Source: ZC4RG25 sp023428365 | Lineage (GTDB): Bacteria; Pseudomonadota; Alphaproteobacteria; Rhizobiales; Hyphomicrobiaceae | Assembly (NCBI GenBank): GCA_050283925.1 | Contig: JBNOAI010000009.1 | Location: 186,001-250,000, forward strand | Reading direction: 5' to 3' | DNA: 64,000 nt | Part shown: positions 41,421 to 51,600 of the stretch, one piece after another | How the letters are laid out: every line of letters begins with the position of its first letter | How positions within the stretch are numbered: the stretch's first letter is position 1 | Program-made: the position numbers and the translations under genes | The notes under the pieces: model-generated | Seen by the model: only the letters and a program-made list of their open reading frames with translations | The model's database searches: none | What the model was told of the DNA's origin: nothing

Positions 41421-44400
41421 TACTCCCGGGCGAGGACCTCAAGCCGACCAGCAGCCGTACGCGCGAACCGATCCGGCCGGTACATGTCTTCGACGGTCGC
41501 CGCCGGATGCACGAAGCTTCCCGGCGTTACGGCGCGCACCATGTAGGCGACGGTTGCCGCGGAGGCTGGACCTTTGTTCGCGTCATCCTCATCCCCGCCG
41601 GCACGGCCGAACAGGTTGAAGGCGGCGACGAAACGGTCATCCCGGAATTCAGTATGCTCCGGCCGCACCGTCGTATTGAGCCAAGTAAAGCTCTTGAGGT
41701 CCGCGCTGTCGAGCAGGCGCGGGTTCTCGATCTCGAGTCCGGCCGGCAGATGATCAACCACCATCAACCGGCCACCCGGCGTCGTCGCCTCGACTTTCAG
41801 CACAACGACCAGGCGGTCCGTCTGCCGAAGCTGGCCCTTACCGCCCTTGGCGCTTTGCAGATCAACCGGCTTGCCGTCGAGCGTGTAGTAGGAACGCTCG
41901 ATCCGGAAATCACGGCTGATCGGCGGTTCTGGCGTCAGCGCCGCGCCGATCACGGAAATCACCGCATCGACGGCAGCATCGCCATCATTCTGGATGACGA
42001 GCCCACGCTCGGTCACCTCAGCCGCCGTGAGTGTGCGATTGAGGCTGCCTTTGTGCGACGAGCCGTTCACCGACAGGGCCGTGTCGCGGCTTTCCTCGGC
42101 CAACGCGCGGGCCGCCAACAACATCCACGCCTGCTCCTGTGTCGATGTGTAAGCGCGGGTCGCGTACGCCTCAGCCAGCGAACCGGCCAGCCGGGACGCG
42201 TCTTCCCGCAGCACGCGCGTCTCGCTCGCCAATGTCACCAACGCAGCGTTGTCGCGCAGGTTGGAACCGAAGTCCTGACGCGTGTTCTCATCAGGCTGAT
42301 CCGAGCCCAGCGCGGTGCGGAACACGCGCTCTGCCCGCTCGCGGTCGCCCAGCATCGCCAGCGCGGCGCCGAGTTGCGCCTTGGCCAGCGGTGTCGAGAA
42401 CCGGTCGAGACGCGTATCGGCGTAGTACCGCAGTTCACCGATCGGAGCCCGGCCGTTACGCGCCAGCACATAGAGCGCATAAGCCCGCGCCTCACCGCCC
42501 TTCTCGAAGTCCTCCGCATAGCTGACGAAGTTCTGCAGCCGGTCGAGCGCCTGCGTGAACGCCTGCTGCTTCATCTGGAAACCCTGCTCGCGTGCCCGCG
42601 TCAGGAACTCCGTGACATAGCTCGTCAACCACATGTCGCCACCGCTCGGACCCCAGACACCGAACGCGCCGGAGCTGTCCTGCATCTCGAAGACACGGTC
42701 GATGGCGGCCTCGATGCGCGCCTTCAGCTCACCGTCGCGCGGCAAGCCAGACTGCACCGACAGCTGGTTGGCATAGAGCAGCGGCATGGCGCGGCTCGTC
42801 GTCTGCTCGGCGCATCCATACGGATAGCGGTCGAGCTGCGTCAGCAGGCCGGGCACGTCGAGATTAGCGATCGGCCCGACGCTGACGGATACCTTCGTGC
42901 GGCCAGGTATGAGATCGGCCAGCAGATCGGCACCGAGCGTCAGCTTCCCGCCCGAGGGCGCGAGCTTGCTCACCGTCACGCGACGGATGTCACCCGCAGG
43001 CGGTTTGACGTCGAACGTCAACTGACGCGACACCTCCATGCCTGCGCCATTCGTCACTTTGATATCGTAAGTGAACGTTCCGACGTCCTGCGGCTTCACG
43101 GAGAAGCGTTCCGCCTTGCGCTGGTTCAGAGCAAGCGTCACATCCCGCTTCGCCACGGTCGCCCGGCCACCCGTTGGAGCCAGCTGTTCGACAGTCACGC
43201 CTAACGTCCCATCTGGGCCTTCGACATTATGCACGTCGAGCTGTAGGCGGGCTTCGTCTCCCAGCGTCAGGAAGCGCGGACCAGCAGCGATCAACGCCAC
43301 CGGATCACGGACGATCACATCAGTCGTCGCATGACCGACCTTGTCCGCGCTCCATGCCACGGCCATCACGCGCACCGTGCCGTTGAACTCCGGCATCTGG
43401 AATTCGACGCGCGCCGTACCGTCCGGTTGGACCTTCACGATGCCGGAGTAGAGCGCGACGGTTGCCTCAACCGACGGGTTGCCCTGCATGGCGACACCGC
43501 CTTCGTCACCGCCGGAACGCAAAGAGCCACGATCCGCGCGCATGCCATCGATCAAACGGCCGTAGAAGTCGCGGATCTCGGTGCCGAGACTACGCTGCGC
43601 ATGGAACCAGGATTCCGGCGCAGGTGCCTGATAACGGGTCAGGTTGAGAATACCGAGGTCGACGGCCGCAACCGTGACACGCGCCTCTTCACCGGGATTG
43701 ATGCCACCGATTTTCAGAGGAACGGCCAGCATCGCGCCCGACCGCACCTTCTGCTCCGGCGTCAGAGCGACGTTGAGCGTCTTGGCGCTATGGTCGAGCG
43801 GCAGCCACTTCACGCCGATGGCACGGCTCGGCATCCGCTTCGCCTTCTCGTCCATCGGACGGTACATCATGGCCGTCACGTAGGCGCCAGGTCCCCAATC
43901 CGCCTTCACCAGAATGGCAACCTCGCCACCGCCTGCGGGCAGATCGACTTCCTGGCTCGCAAGCAGCCCTTCGCCCAGCACCGCGACCAGCGCCTTGCCG
44001 GCCTGACGCGCCGAGACTTTCAGCTTCGCCGTATCGCCTGACTTATAGAGCTGCTTGTCGAGAGCAACGTCGAGAACCTCGGGGCTGTCGGCGCCTTCAT
44101 CGGCATACCAGCCTGCGTTGAACACCACGCTGGATGCCGGACCGCCAGCATCGTTGGAGATCACTTCCAGGCGATAGCGGCCCCAATCGACCTTCGCAGA
44201 AATTTTCACCGGCTCATCGGCTGTGAAGTCAGCGACTCCATCGGCGACTTTGCGCGTGATGGTCAGAGGTTCATACGTCCAGCGGCCATCGCGGCTGTAC
44301 CACTGCCAGCGCTGGTCGAGACGCATCAGCTGCCAACGGAAGCCTTTGCCCGCGATCCGCTTGCCGTCCTCATCGACCAGGATTGCCTCGAAGCCCGCAA

Positions 44401-46675
44401 GCTCGCCTTCGCCAATCTGCACATCCTTGAACAGTGGCTTGATGCCGACGCGCGTCAGCTTCGCATCAACCGGCAGCGTCACCGAGCGCTCGATGGTCCT
44501 GCCGCCCGGCTCACGCAAGCGCAACAGCACCTGAGCTTCCAGCGATCGCGCGGTACGCTGAATGGCGGGTAGCATCACCGCCAGCTCAGCGGCACCTTGC
44601 GCGTCTGTGTTCGGCAATCCCTCCAGCGGTTTGCGAACCGGATTGATCTCCTCATCCGCCAGTCCGAAGCGATAGCCGGGATAGGCCGCAACGTCTTTGG
44701 TCGACGGCTTCACGACGATATCGCCTTCGAGGGCGAGATTGGCAGCCGGCGAGCCGTAGAGATAGCGGCCAGCAATCTTCAGTGCGCCCTTCTCATCGGG
44801 AACCAGCGTCGTGCTGACCGGATCAATCGTCAGGTCCAGGCGCTCCGGCACAAAGTCTTCGACCAGGAAGGCGACACTCGCCAGCGCATCGGCCTTGGGA
44901 TCGGCATAGAGACGCGCGCGCCACGTGCCGGTCATGGACGAACTGGCCAGTTTCAGCGTCGATGAACGCCCGCCGAGCTGTTCCTCAGTCAATGCGATGC
45001 GCCGATGCTCGACGCCATCCGGGCGCGTCACGATCAGAGTGGTCGGCACGCCAGACGCCTTGCCGCCGCGATCACGCACCAGCGCGGTCACGAACACGTC
45101 CTCGCCCGGGCGATAAACACCGCGCTCGGTAAACAGATAGCCATCCAGCGGACCCGGAGGTGTACGTCCCTTGACGCCACGATCGGACAAATCGAACGCA
45201 GACGCCGTCAGATCGAGGAACGCATAGTCGCCCCCGGTGGCCCCCTCGGCCATCAGCAAGGCCGGCGCCATGCCGCCCTCACCACGCTTCAGTCCAGCTT
45301 CGAAATGCACATAACCACGCGCATCCGAGGTTCCCTGGCCCAGCACTTCGTTGTTACGCGCAACGAGGCGCACGCGTGCACCCGAGATCGGTTGTGCGGT
45401 GGCGAGAGAACGGACGAAAGCGTGAATGCCGTCATCGCCGGTTAACGTCGTCAGGCCGAGATCGGAAACGATGAACCACTGCGTCGCCAGCGAGTCGCCG
45501 TCATCACGAACGTTGGCGGGTTTCGCCGTCATGACATAGACGCCTGGCTTCAGTTCCGGCACGGCATCGCCAACCGGCACAGCCGTCGTGACTTCCTCAT
45601 TCAGCCGCGTCGTGACGCTCATGTCACCGGAATAAATGCGCGAACCGGTGCTGTCCTTGAGTTGGCTGATGTCATAGGTCGAAAGTTGCCGCTGCAGGTC
45701 GCCGCTGTTCAGTGTCGATGCCAGATTGCGGTCACCGACGCGGTAGACCTCGATATCGATCTTCTCGGTGTTGATGCTGACGACCGGAATGCCAGACTGG
45801 CCACGGCTCGGCAGAACATAACTGCGACCGGTGAAGCGCACCGACGGCGAACGATCGCGGACGTAGATGGCAAGCTCGGAGCCCTTTTCGAGCACCTCCC
45901 CAACATCGGACGGCAGGCCGGCCCGAACCAGGATCTCATAACGCTTGCCGTGAGCGACGCCCTCCAAGCAGAGCTGCTTGCCTTCGGCTGTCAGTCCGGC
46001 GGCATCCTTGCCGTCGACGGCGATGAATTTGTTGAACTCTTGCCCACGCTGCAGGCTCTCGGAGAACTGCAAGCACACGCGCGGCTGCGTTGCTTCCTGC
46101 TCAACTTTGTAATCGATCAGCCGGAAGCCATGCTCGGTGCGCAGCGTGTCGTAGGTCTCACGGATTTGCGGGTTATCCGCCAGAGCAAGGCTCGTTTTGT
46201 ACGCCTCAAGTGCCGGGCGCCAATAGGAGCGCCGCTTCAGCGCCTCACCGAGCACAGCCAGCGCCTGCGCCTTCGTAGTTGCATCACCGGCGCGCTCATA
46301 CGCGCGATAGGCAGCGCCACTAGCGTTCACCGGCAAATCATAGCGCTCAGATGATTTCTGAGGATCGGGCGTGGTTGCGAGCAGCGCATTGGCGAGATCG
46401 AGCCAGGCGCGCGCATTGTTCGGCTCCAGCACCAGAGCCATGGACAGCGCGCGTGCGGCACCGCGCTGATCGCCAGCGGCCGACGCCTGACGCGCGGCCG
46501 ATGCCAACTCGGACGCTCTGTGCGCCCCCGGTTTTGCGTTGGTTTTGATCCAGGTCTCATAGCGCAGCGCATCGCGCGCTACACCCGTGTGGGTGAATGT
46601 TTTCACCTGGGCCAGCACCGAGGCCGGCAGCAATAAAACAAGTGCGAGAAATACGAGGCGGAGGGTTCTGGTCAT
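41420..46675 (-). CDS. yfhM: Bacterial alpha-2-macroglobulin (YfhM-like protease inhibitor)
   Basis: A 1751-residue periplasmic protein that traps attacking proteases, thought to guard the periplasm when the wall or outer membrane is breached. A plain signal peptide (MTRTLRLVFLALVLLLPASVLAQ) has no lipobox. An N-terminal region with TPR-like helices (about 30-165) precedes the MG domains. The thioester is C1288-A-E-Q1291 in YPYGCAEQTTSR, so a reactive thioester is expected. The C-terminal part ends in receptor-binding-like strands. The ATG at 46675 is preferred over a TTG at 46690. The gene overlaps pbpC and is the first gene of that operon. Confidence 0.92.
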   Translation of the reverse strand: MTRTLRLVFLALVLLLPASVLAQVKTFTHTGVARDALRYETWIKTNAKPGAHRASELASAARQASAAGDQRGAARALSMALVLEPNNARAWLDLANALLATTPDPQKSSERYDLPVNASGAAYRAYERAGDATTKAQALAVLGEALKRRSYWRPALEAYKTSLALADNPQIRETYDTLRTEHGFRLIDYKVEQEATQPRVCLQFSESLQRGQEFNKFIAVDGKDAAGLTAEGKQLCLEGVAHGKRYEILVRAGLPSDVGEVLEKGSELAIYVRDRSPSVRFTGRSYVLPSRGQSGIPVVSINTEKIDIEVYRVGDRNLASTLNSGDLQRQLSTYDISQLKDSTGSRIYSGDMSVTTRLNEEVTTAVPVGDAVPELKPGVYVMTAKPANVRDDGDSLATQWFIVSDLGLTTLTGDDGIHAFVRSLATAQPISGARVRLVARNNEVLGQGTSDARGYVHFEAGLKRGEGGMAPALLMAEGATGGDYAFLDLTASAFDLSDRGVKGRTPPGPLDGYLFTERGVYRPGEDVFVTALVRDRGGKASGVPTTLIVTRPDGVEHRRIALTEEQLGGRSSTLKLASSSMTGTWRARLYADPKADALASVAFLVEDFVPERLDLTIDPVSTTLVPDEKGALKIAGRYLYGSPAANLALEGDIVVKPSTKDVAAYPGYRFGLADEEINPVRKPLEGLPNTDAQGAAELAVMLPAIQRTARSLEAQVLLRLREPGGRTIERSVTLPVDAKLTRVGIKPLFKDVQIGEGELAGFEAILVDEDGKRIAGKGFRWQLMRLDQRWQWYSRDGRWTYEPLTITRKVADGVADFTADEPVKISAKVDWGRYRLEVISNDAGGPASSVVFNAGWYADEGADSPEVLDVALDKQLYKSGDTAKLKVSARQAGKALVAVLGEGLLASQEVDLPAGGGEVAILVKADWGPGAYVTAMMYRPMDEKAKRMPSRAIGVKWLPLDHSAKTLNVALTPEQKVRSGAMLAVPLKIGGINPGEEARVTVAAVDLGILNLTRYQAPAPESWFHAQRSLGTEIRDFYGRLIDGMRADRGSLRSGGDEGGVAMQGNPSVEATVALYSGIVKVQPDGTARVEFQMPEFNGTVRVMAVAWSADKVGHATTDVIVRDPVALIAAGPRFLTLGDEARLQLDVHNVEGPDGTLGVTVEQLAPTGGRATVAKRDVTLALNQRKAERFSVKPQDVGTFTYDIKVTNGAGMEVSRQLTFDVKPPAGDIRRVTVSKLAPSGGKLTLGADLLADLIPGRTKVSVSVGPIANLDVPGLLTQLDRYPYGCAEQTTSRAMPLLYANQLSVQSGLPRDGELKARIEAAIDRVFEMQDSSGAFGVWGPSGGDMWLTSYVTEFLTRAREQGFQMKQQAFTQALDRLQNFVSYAEDFEKGGEARAYALYVLARNGRAPIGELRYYADTRLDRFSTPLAKAQLGAALAMLGDRERAERVFRTALGSDQPDENTRQDFGSNLRDNAALVTLASETRVLREDASRLAGSLAEAYATRAYTSTQEQAWMLLAARALAEESRDTALSVNGSSHKGSLNRTLTAAEVTERGLVIQNDGDAAVDAVISVIGAALTPEPPISRDFRIERSYYTLDGKPVDLQSAKGGKGQLRQTDRLVVVLKVEATTPGGRLMVVDHLPAGLEIENPRLLDSADLKSFTWLNTTVRPEHTEFRDDRFVAAFNLFGRAGGDEDDANKGPASAATVAYMVRAVTPGSFVHPAATVEDMYRPDRFARTAAGRLEVLARE

Positions 46676-46880
46676 GGCGCATCCCAACAAGCGGACGTCT
46701 GCCGTCGGGTTCAGCCAGCAATGAGCCGATCACCCGCGGTCAGGACACACTTGATCAATTTGCGATGACAGAACAGTGGCTGGCGGCGGCCGGCTACCTG
46801 GAAGTCAGGCGTATTGCGCCTCGTTGCCGGTCATTGCCGCCAGTGTATCAAGCGGAGGCTTGCTGCCCCCCTGGTTCCGC

Positions 46881-47501
46881 TCAGGGGAAAGTCCTGCGGA
46901 TTGGCATTTTTGCCGAATGGTTCCGGTCGAACTGTTCGATGGCCTGAGCCGGAAGCTGCTGCGCGATATCCGCAAAGCCCGCGCCTTCACGCTCGAAAAT
47001 CGGTTCGCAAGCACTCCACAGCCGCTCAAAGAAGATATTCGAGCGTCGCGCGGTTTCACGGCAGTCCTTGGCGAACAGTTCGCAGGCGTCCCGGCTGGAC
47101 GGCTCGCGGCGCATGCAGTCACCAATCCACGATGTCGTCGGCCCAAGGACGAGTTGTTCGTGCGCGTCCAGCAACCGCAGGTCACGCGCCCAACGGATCT
47201 GCAGCCCCCAATCGGACACCCGGCAGGCTTCGGCAACACGCGCAGTCTCAGCGGTGCCGAGGCAGGCAAAGATGGCACGAACTGAAAAGCCGCGCAGGCT
47301 GGCGTCGGTGCCCATCGCGAGGACGGTTTTGGCAACCGGGCTCTCGGCGGAACGGGCGATCAACAGGCAACTCGGGAACGGATCGGCTTCGACAACCGCC
47401 GCGGTCCGGGCGGCGAGGTGGTCGAAGATGAACTCCCTGAGCTTCGTCTCCTTCTCTTCGCGCTTAACGATGCAAAGACGAGGAACGGAGTTCTCGATCA
47501 T
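46881..47501 (-). CDS. Hypothetical protein
   Basis: A 206-residue protein of unknown function starting MIENSVPRLCIVKREEKETKLREFIFDHLAARTAAVVEADPF. It carries seven or so cysteines (SCLLIA, FACLG, EACRVSDWG, DCMRREP, DACELFAKDC, SACEPIF), not in a clear metal motif, and no signal peptide. GAGG sits 6 bases before the ATG at 47501, supporting translation. It is followed downstream by 206 bases before the alpha-2-macroglobulin gene on the same strand, and preceded by the gene-poor stretch. Codon use looks native. Confidence 0.65.
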   Translation of the reverse strand: MIENSVPRLCIVKREEKETKLREFIFDHLAARTAAVVEADPFPSCLLIARSAESPVAKTVLAMGTDASLRGFSVRAIFACLGTAETARVAEACRVSDWGLQIRWARDLRLLDAHEQLVLGPTTSWIGDCMRREPSSRDACELFAKDCRETARRSNIFFERLWSACEPIFEREGAGFADIAQQLPAQAIEQFDRNHSAKMPIRRTFP

Positions 47502-48626
47502 GATTATCCTCATTTGCGCACGCCTCGACGGGAGGCGCAGCTGCCTTTCGACGGGGGTCTGATGAGGACAATTAAAGGGGGATGGCGGTTAAAGATTGAT
47601 GAGCGCAAGACCGATTGTGGATCAGATTGCGCATCGCCTTGCCGACACCGCGAACTGGTCACGCAAATGCCACGGATGTGACGGGCCGTCGTCAGATCAA
47701 TCAGATGAGGTTATGGATCTACGGGTCTCCGGAGGCCGCGAGCGATTGGCGATACCGGAGATACCCAACAGCCGATAATAATAAAGCCGAAGGTCTCAGT
47801 ACCACCGCAGCAAGGCCCCGACCAAAGTCTTGTCGGTCCGCACACTGACGACTGTGAATTCGGCACGGCCCCAGCCAGCCGAGATCGTGCCGCTACTCCA
47901 GCAGACCGCCGTAAGGCTACTGATCGAGCGGTTGTCTCAAAAGCCCCGCGGAATGCAGGCAGCAATATCAGCTAGTGGGCGCACCAACGAAAACGTCGGT
48001 ACCACTCCGCAACTGTCATCAGTTCGAAATGAAAAAACGATAGCTCAACGCCAGCCAGATCAAAGACATGGCCAACACAGGTCAGTTGAGATCGGAGAAC
48101 AGCATCGGATCAAGATACGCTCCGGTCTCAAACGACCGGAATCACATCGTATTCATCAAAATGAACAGTCCGACGCCAATGACTGGCCCAAGAAGCGTGG
48201 CCAGCAGCATCACAATCAACGGCTTCGCCGTCATGACACAACCCCGCAACATACACTACGCCGCTCGAGCGCAATCCCCCTTCCTCGAGCTACCTATGTG
48301 TCGAATACGCCCCTCAACGCATTGCAACACGATCCTCAGGATACACCCAATTGCGAGATAATGCATCTGGAAATTGCATAGCTCGCGCATGTAGTTCTTA
48401 ACGTGCCTTCGCTTGCCGCTTTCGGGCTTTCCGCGAGCACAAAAGAACGCTCAATGAACGACGGTATTATTGAGCAATATAAGCAGCTTAGGGATTCACA
48501 CTAGAACTAGACTTAGGTTCCTTTGAATTCTGTGGATAAGTCAGTCGTCTGTCAACAGACCAGTCCTGATCATCCACCCAATCGTGACAATAATGCGACA
48601 CCGCCGTCCGCGGCGCCGGCAGCTGC
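47502..48626. other. Gene-poor, lower-GC stretch beside the AAA+/HerA module
   Basis: About 1.1 kb without a convincing gene of normal size. By eye it is clearly less GC-rich than its flanks, most of all from 48290 to 48600. It holds two tiny minus-strand frames (30 and 16 codons), a CCGGTC/GACCGG stem-loop at 48122-48139, an inverted repeat GCTCAAT/ATTGAGC (48449-48455 with 48469-48475), and a DnaA-box-like TTATCCACA on the minus strand (48531-48539). The longer frames on either strand look non-coding. Confidence 0.6.
48142..48234 (-). CDS. Candidate 30-residue single-span membrane protein
   Basis: The frame from ATG 48234 to TGA 48142 encodes MTAKPLIVMLLATLLGPVIG and then VGLFILMNTM, a basic start, one uninterrupted hydrophobic helix and a short end, the classic shape of a small membrane protein. 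It is immediately followed by a stem-loop. Only a weak GGGG precedes the ATG at about 8 bases, and no homologue is known to me, so it stays a candidate. Confidence 0.4.
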   Translation of the reverse strand: MTAKPLIVMLLATLLGPVIGVGLFILMNTM

Positions 48627-51600
48627 TTACTTCAGGTCAAACAGCGGTAGCTGCTTCTGATCCTGCCCCTTGGTTTCGTAGGCAAGCTGCTCGATGCGGT
48701 CGAACGGCACCTGCTCCGCCATGATCAGCGACCGCTGCGCCTTCAGCGAACGGACCAAGCCTTCCTGCACCAGATGGAACTCACCGACAGTCTGCCCGGG
48801 AAGCACGGCTGCCGGATCCAGCCCGCTTTCGCTCTGGAACGCCGCCTTCAGCTTGCGCAGCGCGGTATCCTCGCGAACGCGCCCGATGAACCATGACGTG
48901 ATCTGGTCGCGGCTCTTGTAATCGAGGTCGCCGGGCGACTGTGTTGCCAGCATGAGACCAAGCCCCGCCGACCGGGCACGCTTCAGGAGGCTTTGCAGCG
49001 GTTCGGCAGTGGCCGGCTTCGAATTGGCCGGGATGTATAGATCGGCTTCGTCGAACATGACGACCGCCTGCAACTCGTCGTTCGGGTTGCGCTGGCAGAA
49101 GCGCAAGGCTTCCGACAGGAACTGCGAGACCCAGAACAGGATGTTTTCGTTGTCGCCCAGGAAGCCGGTGTAGATCACCGACAGCCGTGTCCGACCAGGG
49201 CGAGCAAACGGCCCGATGCCCAGGAGCGACTCCATCCGCAGGTTCTCGCCGCCGCCTTCGAACAGCGATGAGTTACGGTGCCGGAGGCTATCAAGCTGCG
49301 CCACCAGATCGCGTCGGATCTTGCCTGACGGATCCATGCGCTGCGTCAGATCAGTCAGCTCGGGATCTTCATCCTCCAATAGATAAATGAGATCCCCCAG
49401 CGTCACTTCCGTGCGCGACCGGCTGCCGAGAATCTTCAGCGCCACCGATAGCGTCCCGGACTGCTTCTGGTGGGTCGCTGAATTCTTCAGATGCAGCATG
49501 TCGCCCAGCGCCGCCGCTGATAGGTTGGCAAGAAGCTGCTGCTCGTGCTCCGGCAATTCGCTGATGCCCGTTGGCAGGAGCGTAATGGATATCGGCCGGC
49601 CCGACGACCGCCCCGGGGTATAGACGGCGACGTCGATCGCATCGGCCAGCTTTTCACGCTCGCCGCGACGTTCTTGAATTTCCGTATCGTTGGACCGCCA
49701 GACGTCCGGGTTGGCATAGCTGCAGAGATCGCCCTTACGGTCGATCAGCACGGCGGGAATTCCGCGCAAGAGCAGCTGCTCGATCAGGCTGAGAGCCAGG
49801 GTCGTCTTACCGGAACCCGAACCACCGAGCACCGCCGCGTGCCGCTTGAGCACGTCACGATTGAGCGTCACCGCCTTGGCGCGGGCGCCAATCTCTCGCC
49901 CGGCATAGATGCTGCGCGCGTTGTCGCCACCCTCATCGAGGATCACCGATAGAGGCAGTTCATCGTCGTTCGCGGGCAACGGCTCCGGCGGGCTCGAAGA
50001 TCCCCAGCCGATCCAATCGGCCCATCGGGTGCGCGGCGACTTATCCGGCTCCGCGAGACCGGGCGCCGGAGGCATCGGGACAAGTGGGCCGGAGCTATCA
50101 GTCAACACCTCGCCGGATAAAATCTCAGGCGCATCGCTGGACGCAACTGGCGAGTCGGCCGGCATCGATACACCCGGCGCATCCACCGGCAGCATCGCGG
50201 CAGGCTGAACCCGCGGCTCAGCCTTGACCACGGGGCGCCCCATCAGATCGAGGCGCAGCATCTGGACGACCGGGATCAGGCTCGACAGCAGCTTGGCCTG
50301 CTCGAACCAGCGCTTGAAGCCGGGGTCGTAGCGATGATGCGTATGGAACTCACGCACCATCATCATCCGCTCCCAGTCCGGGATCGGCACGAGCACCGAG
50401 CGTCCGCCACCGTCGCGGAACTTGCGGAACGCCTGCGCCGTCTGGTTCTTCTTGTTGGGCGGAAAATCGCTGGCGCGCAGCATGAAGCACGCCCGGCCAC
50501 TCATATGACCGAGCACCTTGTCGAGTTGCCGCTTCAAGCCGCCGCCCTGCGTCGGCCGGTTGCACAGGAACACCCGCGCATCGAAGCTGTGTCCTGCGCC
50601 CTGCCCCGAGGTGTGGCGCACGGTGATGTCGATGGCGGGCAGGTCGTCAGCAAGCTCCAGCCGTTTGACATCGAGCTGGATGGCGCTGCCCCACTCGTCC
50701 CTAGCCAGACCGAGTGTGGCGACCAGCACGTCCATCAGTTCCTGGTCATGCGACGGGATCTCGGCTTCCGATGCCTGCGAGAAGCGGTTCCACATGTCGC
50801 GGAAATCGAGATCGGACACCGGCTCTGGCGACGGCTCGTCATTATTCGGAGCGAAGCCCAGCGCCGCGGCGAGCGTGGAAATGAAGCCGGCATTCGCATG
50901 CGCCGGTTCGGCCTCGTCATCGGGCTCGTCGGCCCCGCCAGCCTGCTGTGCGCGCAGACGTCCCTGCGCATGCTCGAGCAGCCGGCGTGTCGACAGACCT
51001 CCGAATTCCTCGAAGAACTGCGGACCGAAGAACGCTGAGGCATCGGGGAAACTCAGCCCCCCGGCGTTCGTCTCGGCCTCGTGCTCCAGACGCTTGGCGA
51101 TGATCAGGCGCGCCTCTTCCGGAGTACGCGACTCCAGCAGCGCAACCGGTCCCGACTTCTCGATACGGTCGATGTAGGATTGCGCGAGCACGCCACGCAC
51201 CTGGCCGTAAAAGTCTTCCAGGCAGGAAATCAGAACGATCGATGTCGGCAGACGGTTTGCAATCTGGATCAGATCGCGCACCGCCTTCTGAAAACGTTCC
51301 TCGGCATCTTCGAAAAAGCGCAGGTCTTCAACCTGATCAATACAGAAGACGAGTGCGGCGCGCTCGACGGTCCACATGATCCGTCCCAGCGCTTCGATGA
51401 TCTCGAACGCGCGCCCGTCACCGGTGTTGGGATCGAGCGCCGCGACGGCAGATTGCGACAGCTCGTTGAGCGGCCGACCGTAGAGATATTGCCTGATGCG
51501 CTGATCAATGCGCGGGTCACTGCGCTGCAGATACAGCAGAGCACGCACGACGTTGATGTCGAGCTCCTGGTCGGCGAAGGCCGGGCTGGCGACCACGTCG

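Noticed and set aside
41273..43204. A 643-codon plus-strand frame across the pbpC/alpha-2-macroglobulin junction
   Set aside because: Rich in Arg and His as expected for an antisense shadow, and both genes under it are well supported.
48019..48069. 16-codon minus-strand frame (MSLIWLALSYRFFISN)
   Set aside because: Too short to support without conservation or a ribosome binding site; kept only as part of a finding.
47830..48381. A 183-codon plus-strand frame in the gene-poor stretch
   Set aside because: Composition (Gln, His, Arg, Asn, Pro) is unlike a folded protein and no ribosome binding site precedes it.
48531..48539. Replication origin suggested by a DnaA-box-like TTATCCACA
   Set aside because: A single box with no cluster, AT-rich unwinding element or dnaA/hemE-type context.
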